A stretch of 64,000 nt of DNA from Treponema vincentii (GTDB lineage: Bacteria; Spirochaetota; Spirochaetia; Treponematales; Treponemataceae): contig NZ_CP048020.1 of the NCBI RefSeq assembly GCF_010365865.1, positions 2,852,001 to 2,916,000 of the forward strand. The letters are read 5' to 3'. Below the pieces are notes generated by a model. It worked only from the letters and a program-made list of their open reading frames with translations, did not search any database and was not told where the DNA came from. Each line of letters begins with the position of its first letter. Position 1 is the first letter of the stretch. Positions 9,525-19,148 of the stretch are shown in pieces. Position numbers and translations under genes: made by a program.

Positions 9525-10854
9525 TTAAATATCCGTCTTTTTTCCGCCAAGCAGTCCGAATAAGAACGCACCGATGATTGCCGGAATAAGCCACGCAATA
9601 CCGATACTTGAAAGCGGAAGCTTTTGTAACAGCGCAGCCAAACCACCGAAGGAGATGGGCTTTGCGCCGAACAGACCGAGAAAATCGTTGACAATACCTT
9701 CTGTCGAGGCAAATGCCTGCAAACAGCTAACTAAAAGCGTACCGACCGTTCCGCCGACGTAGTAGTACCGATTGGGGATATAGTCATCCAAAAGATTCAT
9801 AACCGTTAAAAGGATACAAACCGGATACAACGCTTCCAAAAGCGGTACCGAATAGCGGATGATATTTTCTACTCCATAATTAGCAAGCCAGCAGCTGAAT
9901 ACCGACACGACAATGACAATTGCTTCATAAGAGACCTTATTATGGAATAATTTTTTAAAAAAATGTCCTGCGGTGGCGGTTAAACCGATTGCGGTGGTAA
10001 TACAGGCAAACGCAATCGAAATCGACAAAATAACCGTTCCGACATTACCCCATAAACTCGCACAAATATTGATGAGGAGCGCAGTGCGGCTGATGCTTTT
10101 TGGAAATACCATCGAAGCGGAAGCGCCGGCATGCAGTAATCCGCCGTATACCAGCAAGAGCCCTGCCGCAGCGATTAATCCGGCAGAAAGATTGATCTTT
10201 AACAGCGATTTTTTGTCAGAGTATCCCCGTTCCTTGATATTATTGATGATAATCGTTGCAAACAGCATGGCCGCAAGCGCGTCCATCGTCTGATATCCTT
10301 CCAGAAATCCCTTTAGAAAGAAATTCTGCGGAGGAGGATTTTCCAGCGGCCCGAGCGGAGCGATAAAGGCACGGATAACAATAGCCGCAAGCACAATGAT
10401 AAGCACCGGCGTTAAATATTTACCGATAGTATCGATTACTTTCGATGGTTTTATCGAAAATATCAACACAATCGTAAAGAATACGATGGAACTGACAACG
10501 GGACTTATCGACGCGCTAAACGGAAGTACGCCAATCTCATACGTTGTTGCGGCTGTCCGCGGCAGCGCTAATAGCGGCCCGATACCCAGCATAATAACGG
10601 TACCGAATACATCGGCAAAAACGGGATGAACCTTACCGGCAAAGTGCTGTACATCGCCGCCTGCCTTTCCCATTGCAAAAAATACCCAAAATCGGAATAC
10701 AAATACCTGTAATAGAGAATGCGATAAACGTAATAAACCATTTGCTGCCGGTCATAAACCCGAGCAGCGGCGGAAAGATAAGATTTCCGGCGCCAAAAAA
10801 CATTGCAAAGAGTGCAAAGCCGACAATGATACAGTCTCTAAAGCCTTTCTTCAT
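9525..10854 (-). pseudogene. brnQ: Branched-chain amino acid transporter BrnQ, interrupted by one frameshift
   Basis: Two overlapping frames together make one LIVCS-family Na+ (or H+) symporter. The first 60 residues (start ATG 10854, AGGGGG site) contain the family N terminus MFFGAGNLIFPP. The reading then shifts into a frame carrying IGPLLALPRTAATTYEIG and the remaining helices to 9525. The shift lies in an A6 run at 10677-10682; with five A's the frame would be continuous (about 442 residues). It may be a slipped base in the read, slippage in the cell, or true loss of function. Confidence 0.85.
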
Positions 10855-10877
10855 AGCAGGCCCCCTAATATAGTAAT

Positions 10878-12542
10878 TTATGCTAATCCGTCAATATAAC
10901 CGTTTACAAGATCTATGCGAAGTGCCTGAGGTTCTTTTGGTAGCCCCGGCATCCGCATCATATCGCCCATAACGGCCACAATCATTTCGGCGCCATTGTT
11001 TACAATAACTTCGCAGACAGTCATACCGAACTGTTCCGGAACGCCAAGCTTTTTGGGATCGTCGGAAAAAGAATACTGCGTTTTTGCGATACATACCGGA
11101 TAGGAATCGACGCCCCAGGTACTAATCCGCTTTAGCATTTTTTCCGCATCGGCAGAGTAAGCAACATTTTTGGCGCCGTACACCTGTTTGCATATTTTTT
11201 CTATTTTAGTCTTGATATCATCGCTATCCTGATATGTAAACGTAAGCGGCTTCGACGGTTCCGTTTCGATCAACCCTACAACGGTACGGGCAAAATTCGT
11301 TGCTCCTCCACCTCCATCGGAAAAGGCGCTGTTTACGGCAAACGGCACTCCGATATTCCGACAGTATGCACGAAGACACTCGATTTCTTCTTCGGTATCG
11401 TAATCATATTTATTCAATACCACCAACACCGTCTGTCCGAACTTACGCAGATTTTCAACATGTTTATCCATATTCTTAAATCCATGGACGAACGCCTCTT
11501 TATTGGGCTTGGACAGCTCCGCTTCTTGAACGCCGCCGTGCAGTTTAAGCCCGCCGGTGGTAACGACAAGCACAGTTAAAGCAGGCGAAAGCCCCGCCTT
11601 GCGGCATTTAATATCAAAGAATTTTTCAGCGCCTAAATCGGCTCCAAATCCCGCTTCGGTAATAACATAGTCGCCGTAGGTAAGCGCTATTTCGGTCGCA
11701 ATAACGGAATTGCAGCCGTGCGCGATGTTTGCAAACCGACCGCCGTGTACAAATGCCGGAGTGTTTTCGGTGGTTTGTACCAAATTCGGATTAATCGCAT
11801 TTTTAAGCAGTACGGTAATTGCTCCGGCGACACCGAGGTCTTTAACCGTAAACGGCGTATTGTCCGGTCGGTAGCCTAGGATAATCTTTTCTATGCGGCG
11901 GCGTAAATCGTCGATGTCGGAAGCGAAACACAAAATAGCCATAATTTCCGAAGCGGCGGTTATGTCAAATCCCGATTCGGCAGGAACACCGTTTCCTGCA
12001 CCAAGGCCGGTAACAATTGAACGGAGCGCACGGTCATTGACATCAAGCACCCGTTTCCAAATTACCTTTTTTAAACCCTGCGGCATATTCTGCGTTCTAA
12101 ACAAATAGTTATCCAGCAGTGCGCTGATCATGTTGTGCGCGGAGGTAATGGCGTGAAAGTCGCCGGTAAAGTGTAAATTGATTTCTTCCATTGGAAGCAC
12201 TTGTGCATAACCGCCGCCTGCCGCCCCGCCCTTCATCCCGAAGCAGGGGCCGAGCGAAGGTTCACGCAGCGCCAACACCGCATTTTCCCCGATTCTCTGT
12301 AAGCCGAGCGCCAAACCGATGGAAACCGTTGTCTTCCCGATTCCCGCCTTTGTCGGCGTCATAGAGGTAACGAGGATAAGCTTATGCTCTTTTACACGGG
12401 AAGGTATAATAGCGGTATACGGAACCTTCGCCATATAAAACCCATACGGAATTACGGCAGAAGAATCTATATGGAGTTCTGATGCAATTTCTTGTATCGG
12501 TTTAAGAGGAGTCTCGCGTGCTATCTGGATATCGGTTTTCAT
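10878..12542 (-). CDS. fhs: Formate-tetrahydrofolate ligase
   Basis: Makes 10-formyl-THF from formate, THF and ATP. Contains the P-loop-like motif [11 protein letters not shown] (about 64-74), [23 protein letters not shown]-region motifs (about 97-119) and the [11 protein letters not shown] motif. 554 residues from the ATG at 12542 ([10 protein letters not shown]), the usual length. A longer in-frame extension into the upstream palindrome cluster has no family similarity and is rejected. The upstream ribosome site is weak. It follows coaD on the same strand but 237 bases of hairpins separate them. Confidence 0.95.
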   Translation of the reverse strand: MKTDIQIARETPLKPIQEIASELHIDSSAVIPYGFYMAKVPYTAIIPSRVKEHKLILVTSMTPTKAGIGKTTVSIGLALGLQRIGENAVLALREPSLGPCFGMKGGAAGGGYAQVLPMEEINLHFTGDFHAITSAHNMISALLDNYLFRTQNMPQGLKKVIWKRVLDVNDRALRSIVTGLGAGNGVPAESGFDITAASEIMAILCFASDIDDLRRRIEKIILGYRPDNTPFTVKDLGVAGAITVLLKNAINPNLVQTTENTPAFVHGGRFANIAHGCNSVIATEIALTYGDYVITEAGFGADLGAEKFFDIKCRKAGLSPALTVLVVTTGGLKLHGGVQEAELSKPNKEAFVHGFKNMDKHVENLRKFGQTVLVVLNKYDYDTEEEIECLRAYCRNIGVPFAVNSAFSDGGGGATNFARTVVGLIETEPSKPLTFTYQDSDDIKTKIEKICKQVYGAKNVAYSADAEKMLKRISTWGVDSYPVCIAKTQYSFSDDPKKLGVPEQFGMTVCEVIVNNGAEMIVAVMGDMMRMPGLPKEPQALRIDLVNGYIDGLA

Positions 12543-12635
12543 TGGCCGAGTGTACAATAATCGTATGAAAAAAACAAGGCAACGTCCTTTTGAAACATAC
12601 GGTGCATCTACTGCGTTGTCGCATCTGTTTAAACC

Positions 12636-12772
12636 AGCGGCATCCGTGCCGCTACTGAAAATCCTCAACGTTTCAGAACGGACAGAGATGTCCGGGGTTA
12701 TAAGCAGCAGCGAGTTTGCCTTCGCAAACTCTCGTAGCCAAAGAATGAACACGGATGTTCATTCTTTGGCTA
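12636..12772. repeat. Palindrome cluster A between coaD and fhs
   Basis: Five hairpins in a row. A1: agcggc/gccgct around loop ATCCGT at 12642-12647, followed by TACTGA. A2: ctgaaa/tttcag, 12655-12676. A3: cggac/gtccg around AGAGAT, 12679-12694. A4: gagtttgc/gcaaactc, 12712-12731. A5: a perfect 16-bp stem (12735-12750 with 12757-12772) around ACGGAT. Loops of A1, A3 and A5 read ATCCGT, ATCTCT and ATCCGT on one strand or the other. The cluster starts 8 bases past the coaD stop, so it could act as terminator or processing site for coaD. Confidence 0.85.
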
Positions 12773-12779
12773 TTCTCCG

Positions 12780-13265
12780 CTATTTTTTGGGTGAAAATTT
12801 CTTTTTCAGCATTGCTTCTACAATCGGCGGCACCATAGTCGATACATCACCGCCGAAAGCCGCAAGCTCCTTAATTGAACTGGATCGCAGCACAAAAAAT
12901 TTAGGATCAGGCACCAAAAATAGCGTTTCGATCTGCGGGTTCAAGCTCTTGTTCATCATTGCCAAATCGAATTCATATAAAAAATCATTATCATTCCTGA
13001 CGCCGCGGATCAGAACATCCGCTTTAATTTTTTTTGCATAATCGACAATCAGCGAATCCCACAGATGTACGGAAACATTATTCCACCGAGAAACTAGCTG
13101 CTGAATAACATCCAATCGTTCTTCGCCGGAAAAACAATAATTCTTATTTTTATTTACAGCAATAACAACATGAATTTCGGGAAAAAGCTTTTGCGCCCGC
13201 TCGATAATATTTAAATGTCCGAAAGTAGGAGGATCAAATGAACCTGCAAAGACAGCTTTTACCAT
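12780..13265 (-). CDS. coaD: Phosphopantetheine adenylyltransferase CoaD
   Basis: Fourth step of CoA synthesis: 4'-phosphopantetheine plus ATP gives dephospho-CoA. The nucleotidyltransferase motif [10 protein letters not shown] is at residues 8-17 and the second motif SSSIKE at about 128-133. 161 residues, the standard length. Starts at ATG 13265 and is divergent from the gene at 13498. Its stop codon lies directly beside palindrome cluster A. Confidence 0.95.
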   Translation of the reverse strand: MVKAVFAGSFDPPTFGHLNIIERAQKLFPEIHVVIAVNKNKNYCFSGEERLDVIQQLVSRWNNVSVHLWDSLIVDYAKKIKADVLIRGVRNDNDFLYEFDLAMMNKSLNPQIETLFLVPDPKFFVLRSSSIKELAAFGGDVSTMVPPIVEAMLKKKFSPKK

Positions 13266-13373
13266 ACTGAAGCATATTCCTTTATTTTATAACGATAGAA
13301 CACCGCAAAAAGCTCAAGGCCAATTTTTAATGGTGCTCGATATTCTATTGTATCGCATAAAAAAGTAAACCGC

Positions 13374-13422
13374 AAATAGTTTTTGTGTCGTAAATAGCTT
13401 TTGGCACTACAAATAGTTTTTG
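13374..13422. repeat. Three 12-bp direct repeats (iterons) AAATAGYTTTTG upstream of a promoter
   Basis: Copies at 13374-13385, 13392-13403 and 13411-13422 read AAATAGTTTTTG, AAATAGCTTTTG and AAATAGTTTTTG. They start 18 and 19 bases apart, close to two helical turns, and lie about 40 bases upstream of a promoter in the coaD/unknown-gene divergent spacer. Such spacing suits a regulator bound on one face of the DNA. No regulator is identified. Confidence 0.6.
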
Positions 13423-13460
13423 CTTCGGTGCAGTCACCCTGGTATCTGTCAAGAAAATGT

Positions 13461-13489
13461 TTGGCAGAATCCGGATTTTGTGTTATACT
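13461..13489 (+). promoter_or_regulatory. Sigma70-type promoter, possibly giving a leaderless message
   Basis: TTGGCA (13461-13466), 17-base spacer, TATACT (13484-13489). A start site about 7 bases later would fall at about 13496, two bases before the ATG at 13498, so the message would have almost no leader unless a later start codon is used. Confidence 0.6.
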
Positions 13490-13497
13490 GATTTCGT

Positions 13498-14511
13498 ATG
13501 ACTTATGCATCTTTGTCTGCAACGCTCTCAATGCCATACACACCCGAAGATGGAAGCAATTCAGCCGATATTGTAGTATTCGATAAAGACGAATACGCCG
13601 TAATCGACCAGATCTTAAAAAGCTTACAAGCTTATGCTCCCGGGGTACTGAGCAACATTGCAAACTGTATTACAACATTAGAACAAGTGGCCATGGCTGT
13701 CTCCCGTTATCCTTCGATACAACGCAGCACTGTTCTTGCAGGAGAACACCGATCGACAGAAACATTAATAGACACACTCTGCAGCAGCGCCCCTTCCTCA
13801 CGCTTGCTCACTTTACCGACAAAGGTTATTCTCGGTAAAAGCTTTCTTATTGCAAAATTTCAGACATTTTCCGCACTCACCAAAATAGCGATGAACGCTT
13901 TTTTTGAAGAAAAAGATATCCAAGCGCTGCGACGAATTACATTGCGCTCTATGTTTGCACTCATGGTCGAGGATGTGTATACAATGCTCCTTGATAATGC
14001 CGATCTTCAGCATGAAACACGAAAAGAAATAGCGGAATTATTGACGGAATTATGGGAGCATCGACTGGACGAACACTCATCATCCTTTGCCCCTGTTTTG
14101 CACAAGGTTTGGGCAGCGCGGAATAAACTTGCACCGAACTTCGGTTCCATGCTTGGCGTAAGTGAACTCTTTTTGCTTTCTATGGAGCTGGATGAATCGT
14201 GGGAACGGTTTATGATTGCAAAATTGGCAGACCCTGAAATCGGCCAAGCACTGGAAGAATTCTTATTCGGTATCTCTTATGAAAAGATCAATTTTATCCG
14301 CAATATTTTGAAGGAAAGAAAAGTTTCTGCCCTCAGCAGAGACGAAGCATATAATCTACTCGGCTTCAAAAGAGAATTTCCGAGTGATGATCCGCGCGGC
14401 TTCTATGCTTCTTTTATTGACCGGAAAAAACAACGCCGAATCGCGCCGGAGACTCCAAGTCTCCGGCCCCAAGCGAACACTCGAAGACCTCTACATCCAA
14501 TTTATTTTTGA
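13498..14511 (+). CDS. Unknown protein with a palindrome-disrupted 3' end
   Basis: 337 residues, mostly helical by eye, no recognised domain, signal peptide or membrane segment. Start either ATG 13498 (2 bases after the predicted transcription start) or ATG 13531; neither has a clear ribosome site. Near the 3' end lies a 9-bp perfect hairpin (14445-14467). After it the current frame becomes Arg/Pro-rich (SLRPQANTRRPL), while the +1 frame reads KRTLEDLYIQFIFEEGLSDT and stops at 14531-14533. The second reading looks much more like protein. The natural C terminus is therefore probably in the other frame, and a palindrome of about 25 bp may have inserted here. Confidence 0.6.
   Translation: MTYASLSATLSMPYTPEDGSNSADIVVFDKDEYAVIDQILKSLQAYAPGVLSNIANCITTLEQVAMAVSRYPSIQRSTVLAGEHRSTETLIDTLCSSAPSSRLLTLPTKVILGKSFLIAKFQTFSALTKIAMNAFFEEKDIQALRRITLRSMFALMVEDVYTMLLDNADLQHETRKEIAELLTELWEHRLDEHSSSFAPVLHKVWAARNKLAPNFGSMLGVSELFLLSMELDESWERFMIAKLADPEIGQALEEFLFGISYEKINFIRNILKERKVSALSRDEAYNLLGFKREFPSDDPRGFYASFIDRKKQRRIAPETPSLRPQANTRRPLHPIYF
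14445..14467. repeat. Gene-internal palindrome related to the intergenic family
   Basis: Arms gccggagac and gtctccggc (14445-14453, 14459-14467) around loop TCCAA. The loop and the adjacent GAC/GTC resemble GAC-ATCCAT-GTC in cluster C. The change of apparent reading frame occurs exactly here. Confidence 0.7.
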
Positions 14512-14569
14512 AGAAGGCTTAAGCGATACATAATACGGCTGTTACAGCGCAAGTTTTAAATCGCCGTCT

Positions 14570-15579
14570 TTAATCCATCCGATTTTCCGCAACGGCACGG
14601 TAAAAAAGAATTGTGAGTACGGCGGGAGCGATAATGTGCAGCAACAAGATAGAAAGGTAGATGCTTGCGGTGCTGTGCCCGGTTCCACTCATCGCCGTCA
14701 GCGCGCCGATTTGGCCGACTAATCCGCAAGTTCCCATACCGGAGCCGATAGGGGTATTTTCCAACTTTAACAGCATAGTCGAAACCAGTCCTAGTACGGC
14801 GGAAACGGCGATCGGCGGTATCCATATTCGGGGATTCTTAATAATATTCGGCATGTGGAGCATACTGGTACCGATACCGACTGCAAAGCTGCCGCCAAAT
14901 CCGTTATCACGATAGCTCATCACCGCAAAGCCGATCATCTGAGCGCAGCATCCCGCCGCAGCCGCGCCTCCTGCAAGCCCCGAAAGAGAAAGCATCATAC
15001 AGAGCGCCGCACTGCTAATCGGCAGCGTAAGAATGATCCCAACCAATACCGCAAGGCAGATACCCATCAGGAACGGACGCAGAGTTGTCGCTGTCATAAT
15101 AACACCGCCGAGCCAATTCATACATGCAGACATATACGGCCGGCCCGAAAAAGACGGCTATTACGCTTCCGGAAAGAATGGTTACCATTGGCGTCACAAT
15201 GAGGTCGATCTTTGTTTCTTTTGAAACCAGTTTCCCCAGCTCGGTACCGACAATGGCCGAAATAAAAAGCGCCGACTGCACCGCCGAACATATTACCGGC
15301 ATACCCGACAATAGAGGCGGAGAACAAGACAAAGGTGTGTGCTTTAAGCGAGTGCGCAACGGCAATACCGATGGCGGCTCCCGTCATATCGCGGCATATC
15401 GGCCAAATGGTGTCGGTCAAAAAGGTAATATGCAGCTGCTGCCCTACGGTTCTCAGGATTGTTCCGACAAGCAAGGATGAAAAAAGTCCCATTGCCATTG
15501 CGCTCATTGCATCAATAAAATACCGCTTACCGGAAATCTCTATATCTTTCTTTTTTAAGAAAAACTGTAATTTGTTCAT
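14570..15579 (-). pseudogene. PTS transporter subunit IIC (EIIC_2-type) with two frameshifts
   Basis: Three overlapping frames together form one polytopic membrane protein. Part 1 from ATG 15579 has the SAMAMGLFSSLLVGTIL element; part 2 has ISAIVGTELGKLV; part 3 has LTLPISSAALCMMLSLSGLAGG and ends at 14570. This order matches the PF13303-type EIIC family. Shift 1 is in an A5 run at 15264-15268 (four A's restore the frame: ...GAFISAIVGTE). Shift 2 is near 15121-15135, again one extra base. AAGGGAG lies 12 bases before the ATG. Functional only if the shifts are read errors. Confidence 0.75.
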
Positions 15580-15642
15580 ATCAAGACAAATCTCCCTTAT
15601 TCGTGCGGAGAGTTTAATCCCCTGCACTATTTTTTACAAGAA

Positions 15643-15680
15643 GGAACCTCTAAAAAAACAATCGAGATTTAGAGATGCTC
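15643..15680 (-). repeat. CTCTAAA-type inverted-repeat element, copy 1
   Basis: On the minus strand it reads GAGCATCTCTAAATC...GTTTTTTTAGAGGTTCC. CTCTAAA pairs with TTTAGAG. It contains the stop codon of the phosphodiesterase gene (15669-15671). Related copies are at 20302, 49158 and, partial, 25651. Confidence 0.7.
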
Positions 15681-16427
15681 ATAAATAGGATAAACCGCAT
15701 GTACGGCGGCGGAAAAAGCGCCGGCGTTTTTCTTTGTTAATGCATATAGTTTCAGTTCTCCGCGTTTGCCAATCACTGCGCCGCCCGTGTCGGCAATTCC
15801 GGCATCGGTTTCTGCAGCCGTTCGGTTGGGCGTCTTTTTTGTATTGCCAATAGCGAGGACAGCAAAGCCTCCGTAGGATTTACCGCGGGGACGCAAGGGG
15901 CTACCGGGATTGACAGCCGTAACGCCGCCGAAACATTCGATACTTTGAATATGCGTATGCCCGTATACGGCGATGGTGCAGCCGAGGCTTTCAGCTGTCA
16001 TGCTCAGTTTACGCCCGTCAAGCTCAACATGGTGCAAATGTCCGTGCGCCAATAAAATATGCTGCCCTGCGATCGTCTTTTGCTGATATACCGGCAGCCC
16101 GAATGGCTTCGAGTTTTCGCTGTCGGGAAAAATCGGCGGATAGAGCTGGCTATCGCAATTTCCTTGTGCCATAATAATAACCGGTGGAACGGTTATCAGG
16201 CCGGTGGTAGCTTCGCGCACAACGGTTATGATATCCTGAGCGCCGTCTCCGGCAAAAAGGCAAGCTTGGCATTCCTCGCTAAAATTCGATAGAATCCACT
16301 GCACTGCATCCACTGCTCCGTGCGTGTCGGAAAGCAGCAGAATGGAAGCGGTATCCGCTTTCTGCAGCCGGTTACAGAAAGCCCCGTCCGCAATAACGCC
16401 ATTCTCGCAGCAGGTAAAACGGTTCAT
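15669..16427 (-). CDS. YfcE/MJ0936-type metallophosphoesterase
   Basis: 252 residues. All five metallophosphoesterase motifs are visible: SDTHG (about 33-37), GDGA (about 59-62), GNCD (about 92-95), HGHLHH (about 127-132) and GHTH (about 155-158), followed by NPGSP. It should hydrolyse phosphodiesters with two metal ions; substrate unknown. Its ATG overlaps the stop of the upstream lipoprotein gene by 4 bases (ATGA), showing translational coupling and membership in the pot operon. Confidence 0.85.
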   Translation of the reverse strand: MNRFTCCENGVIADGAFCNRLQKADTASILLLSDTHGAVDAVQWILSNFSEECQACLFAGDGAQDIITVVREATTGLITVPPVIIMAQGNCDSQLYPPIFPDSENSKPFGLPVYQQKTIAGQHILLAHGHLHHVELDGRKLSMTAESLGCTIAVYGHTHIQSIECFGGVTAVNPGSPLRPRGKSYGGFAVLAIGNTKKTPNRTAAETDAGIADTGGAVIGKRGELKLYALTKKNAGAFSAAVHAVYPIYEHL

Positions 16428-17308
16428 TGTTTTTCCCCTACGGCGCTCATTTCCAGTTCTTCGCTATCTGCCCGCCCGCCGGTCGAAGGCGACGTCAAAA
16501 TAAGATAATTATATGAACGGATATTCAGTTCAGGGTCTTTATAGGGCTGCAGCACATACGGTATACCGCCCCATGCCGCTATTCCCTGCCTTTTTAATAC
16601 GTCGACCGTTGTTGCAACTGCCCGCGCAAACCGCGGGAACGGCTCCTGTTCCGGCAACTCATCGATTTGTTCTACAGCGGTTACGGCACAGAGCACCAGC
16701 GTCTGTACATCATGTGCGGGGATATCCACCGCCCTGTCGGCCTTTGCAAACGAGTCGGGCAGTTCAAAGTCCACAACGACATCGCTGTAGGCTTCGAGCG
16801 GCAAAATCTCTTCTACCGGCAACAGGGAAAAAATATGCAAGTCAGGGTATTTTTCTTTAGCGATACGCAGTATGCGGGCGCCGCCTTCGGGAATGCCGAT
16901 AGAAATGAGCGCTTCAACAGGTTGTGCCGCAAGCCGTTCGGTGATCATCGAAAGCCGCGGCTGTTTTGTCTTAGCGGTCATATCGCTGTAGCTTAAAATA
17001 TGCAGATTTACCTTTAGGCTCTCCGAATCATAGATTTTCGAAAGATAAGTAAAAAGGTCTGAATATTGATAAAAATCCTTTCCCAGCACAAAGAGAAGTC
17101 TGTGGTTCAATTCTTTTTTTTGATGAGATTGCCCGTATGAACCGCTTTTCTCGCCGCAGGAAACAGCAAAGGCGATTATGGCAGCAATTAAAATTATGAA
17201 ACCGGTACGGATAATAGTTTGCCTCAAGAAGCGGCGCAGTGCCCCCTCGCTCCGCAGATATGCGGGATGCACTGCAACCGGGGAGGATATCTCAGTATTT
17301 TTTCTCAT
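16424..17308 (-). CDS. Lipoprotein in the PotD position of the pot operon; possible binding-protein-like fold
   Basis: About 294 residues. A membrane segment (about residues 33-50) ends in a lipobox-like FAVSC, so it is probably a lipoprotein, with an unusually long, charged N-terminal region before it. The rest shows alternating strand/helix character (LLFVLGKDFYQY, VEALISIGIPEGG, DLHIFSLLPVEE) as in periplasmic-binding folds, perhaps DUF3798-like. I see no PotD-like features. Start taken as ATG 17308; a TTG two codons upstream is possible. It lies 17 bases after potC and overlaps the phosphodiesterase gene by 4 bases. Confidence 0.55.
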   Translation of the reverse strand: MRKNTEISSPVAVHPAYLRSEGALRRFLRQTIIRTGFIILIAAIIAFAVSCGEKSGSYGQSHQKKELNHRLLFVLGKDFYQYSDLFTYLSKIYDSESLKVNLHILSYSDMTAKTKQPRLSMITERLAAQPVEALISIGIPEGGARILRIAKEKYPDLHIFSLLPVEEILPLEAYSDVVVDFELPDSFAKADRAVDIPAHDVQTLVLCAVTAVEQIDELPEQEPFPRFARAVATTVDVLKRQGIAAWGGIPYVLQPYKDPELNIRSYNYLILTSPSTGGRADSEELEMSAVGEKQ

Positions 17309-17325
17309 AATCAAATCCGCAGCAT

Positions 17326-18264
17326 TTAATTTGAGGCCGCGATTCCTTTTAAAAAATTACGCAAAATAAAAGCAATCAACATTGTCCCTAAAATCATGAT
17401 AAGGGAAAGCGCGTTGATCACCGGCGAAATACCGTACCGCACCATCGAAAAAACATAAAGCGGCAGCGTTGTAGAACCGGGGCCTGACACAAAAAAAGTA
17501 ATTACAAAGTCTTCAAGCGACAGGGTAACCGACATAAAAAAACCGGATAAAATGGCCGGGAAAATCGCCGGGATCACCACTTTAAATAAGGTCTGCCGCT
17601 CCGTTGCACCGAGGTCGTGTGCGGCTTCGACAATTGAAAAATCGAATTCTTCAAGGCGTGCGAGCACCAGCAAAAACACAAAGGGCAAACAGAAGGTAAT
17701 ATGTGCAATAATAATTGAAAGAAAGCCGAGCGGTATGTTGATTGCCGAAAAGAAAATCAGCGTAGACATACCGATAACAACTTCCGGCAGCACCATCGGG
17801 AGAATACTTACCGCTTGCACATACCCTCTACCCCGGAACCGGTACCACTGTACACCGAGCCCTGCAAAGGTACCAATAACAACGGAACAAAATGCGGAAA
17901 CAAAGGCAATAAGTATGCTGTGCCAAAATGAAGTCCATAGTTTTTCGGATTCCAAGAAAAGTGCGGCATACCATTTGAGCGAAAAGCCCGACCATACAAT
18001 CGCCTTGCCTTCGTTAAAAGAAAACACTGCGATAATCGCAAGAGGTAAAACCAAAAACAGCAGCACAAAGGTCAATACCGTAGAAGAAAACCAAGAGCTA
18101 TTAAGATTCTTATAGGCACGACGGGCATGACGCGCCGGTTCGGAATCCCGCTTGCTTTTCCCGAATTTTTGAATCAACCGCCGATACGGGCTTTTTACCG
18201 GACTATGACGGTACGGAACCGGTAATTGCTGTTGAATATCTTGCGGTATATCAGACATGCTCAC
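17326..18264 (-). CDS. potC: Spermidine/putrescine-type ABC permease PotC
   Basis: 312 residues, six predicted membrane helices from about residue 62. The EAA loop that contacts the ATPase is present: EAAHDLGATERQTLF (about 215-229). Its N terminus carries about 55 extra hydrophilic residues rich in Arg/Lys/Pro before helix 1, which ordinary PotC lacks. Starts 12 bases after the potB stop. With PotA and PotB it should form the polyamine importer core; substrate identity is inferred from family only. Confidence 0.85.
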   Translation of the reverse strand: MSMSDIPQDIQQQLPVPYRHSPVKSPYRRLIQKFGKSKRDSEPARHARRAYKNLNSSWFSSTVLTFVLLFLVLPLAIIAVFSFNEGKAIVWSGFSLKWYAALFLESEKLWTSFWHSILIAFVSAFCSVVIGTFAGLGVQWYRFRGRGYVQAVSILPMVLPEVVIGMSTLIFFSAINIPLGFLSIIIAHITFCLPFVFLLVLARLEEFDFSIVEAAHDLGATERQTLFKVVIPAIFPAILSGFFMSVTLSLEDFVITFFVSGPGSTTLPLYVFSMVRYGISPVINALSLIMILGTMLIAFILRNFLKGIAASN

Positions 18265-18276
18265 TCCTTATCATCA

Positions 18277-19134
18277 CTATTTTACAGCCTGCTTTTCTTG
18301 CTTAAAGCTGGCGTACATCATCCAGAGGACACCGGCAGCGCTCACGACGGTAATAAGCACCGAAAAGGCTGAGGCGAGCGGCCAATTGCGGATCTTCGTT
18401 ACTTGATCGACAATCAGATTACCGATCATATAAGAATCCTTACCGCCGACAAGGAGCGGTACGGTATAAGAACCGAATACCGGAATAAAGGTAAAGATGA
18501 CGGCGGTTAGAATTCCGGCACGGATATTCGGCAGCATAACCTTAAAGATAGCCTCTGTTTTAGTAGCGCCGAGATCGCGTGCCGCTTCCAACAGCGAAAA
18601 GTCAAACTTGTCGATTGCCGAAAAAATCGGAAAAATCGCATACGGGATAAACATGTATACCAGCACGAGTATCACCGCCTGCCGGTTATATAAAAACGGA
18701 ATGCTTTCCGTAATGAGGTGCAGTCTTTTTAAAAGCCCATTGAGGAAGCCTTGAGTACCGAGTATCGAAATCCATGCATTAATTCTAATCAATGAGTTTG
18801 TCCAAAAAGGAATGATAATCAAAACCAAAAAGAACAGCTGATGCTTACTCCGTGCAATTGCATATCCGGCGGGAAGCGCCAGTAGGATGCAAATCAGCGT
18901 TACCGCAATACTGACACAGAGCGTCCGCACAAATAATAGCCCGTAGCTTGCGGTAAAAAGCTGTATATATGCGCTGAACGTGAAATGCCGTACAACTCCG
19001 CCGTATAATCCTTTTTGAAGAAAACTATACACGCCGATGATGAGAAGTGGCAGCACAAAAAAGACGGTAAACCATGCTGCCATCGGAAAGGTATACAAAA
19101 AGGCGTACCGCCGCCGGGAATGATCTTGTACCAT
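18277..19134 (-). CDS. potB: Spermidine/putrescine-type ABC permease PotB
   Basis: 285 residues with six helices and the EAA loop EAARDLGATKTEAIF (about 184-198). Motif layout and position between potA and potC identify it as PotB. The ATG at 19134 is 14 bases after the potA stop. Part of the operon potA-potB-potC-lipoprotein-phosphodiesterase. Confidence 0.88.
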   Translation of the reverse strand: MVQDHSRRRYAFLYTFPMAAWFTVFFVLPLLIIGVYSFLQKGLYGGVVRHFTFSAYIQLFTASYGLLFVRTLCVSIAVTLICILLALPAGYAIARSKHQLFFLVLIIIPFWTNSLIRINAWISILGTQGFLNGLLKRLHLITESIPFLYNRQAVILVLVYMFIPYAIFPIFSAIDKFDFSLLEAARDLGATKTEAIFKVMLPNIRAGILTAVIFTFIPVFGSYTVPLLVGGKDSYMIGNLIVDQVTKIRNWPLASAFSVLITVVSAAGVLWMMYASFKQEKQAVK

Positions 19135-19148
19135 AGTCTTATATACCT

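Noticed and set aside
12550-13041. 163-codon plus-strand frame across the fhs-coaD spacer
   Set aside because: It runs through palindrome cluster A and antisense to coaD; no protein-like features.
13374-13422. CRISPR-like spaced repeats
   Set aside because: Only three 12-bp units with 6-7 base gaps, far too short for repeat and spacer; better explained as iterons.
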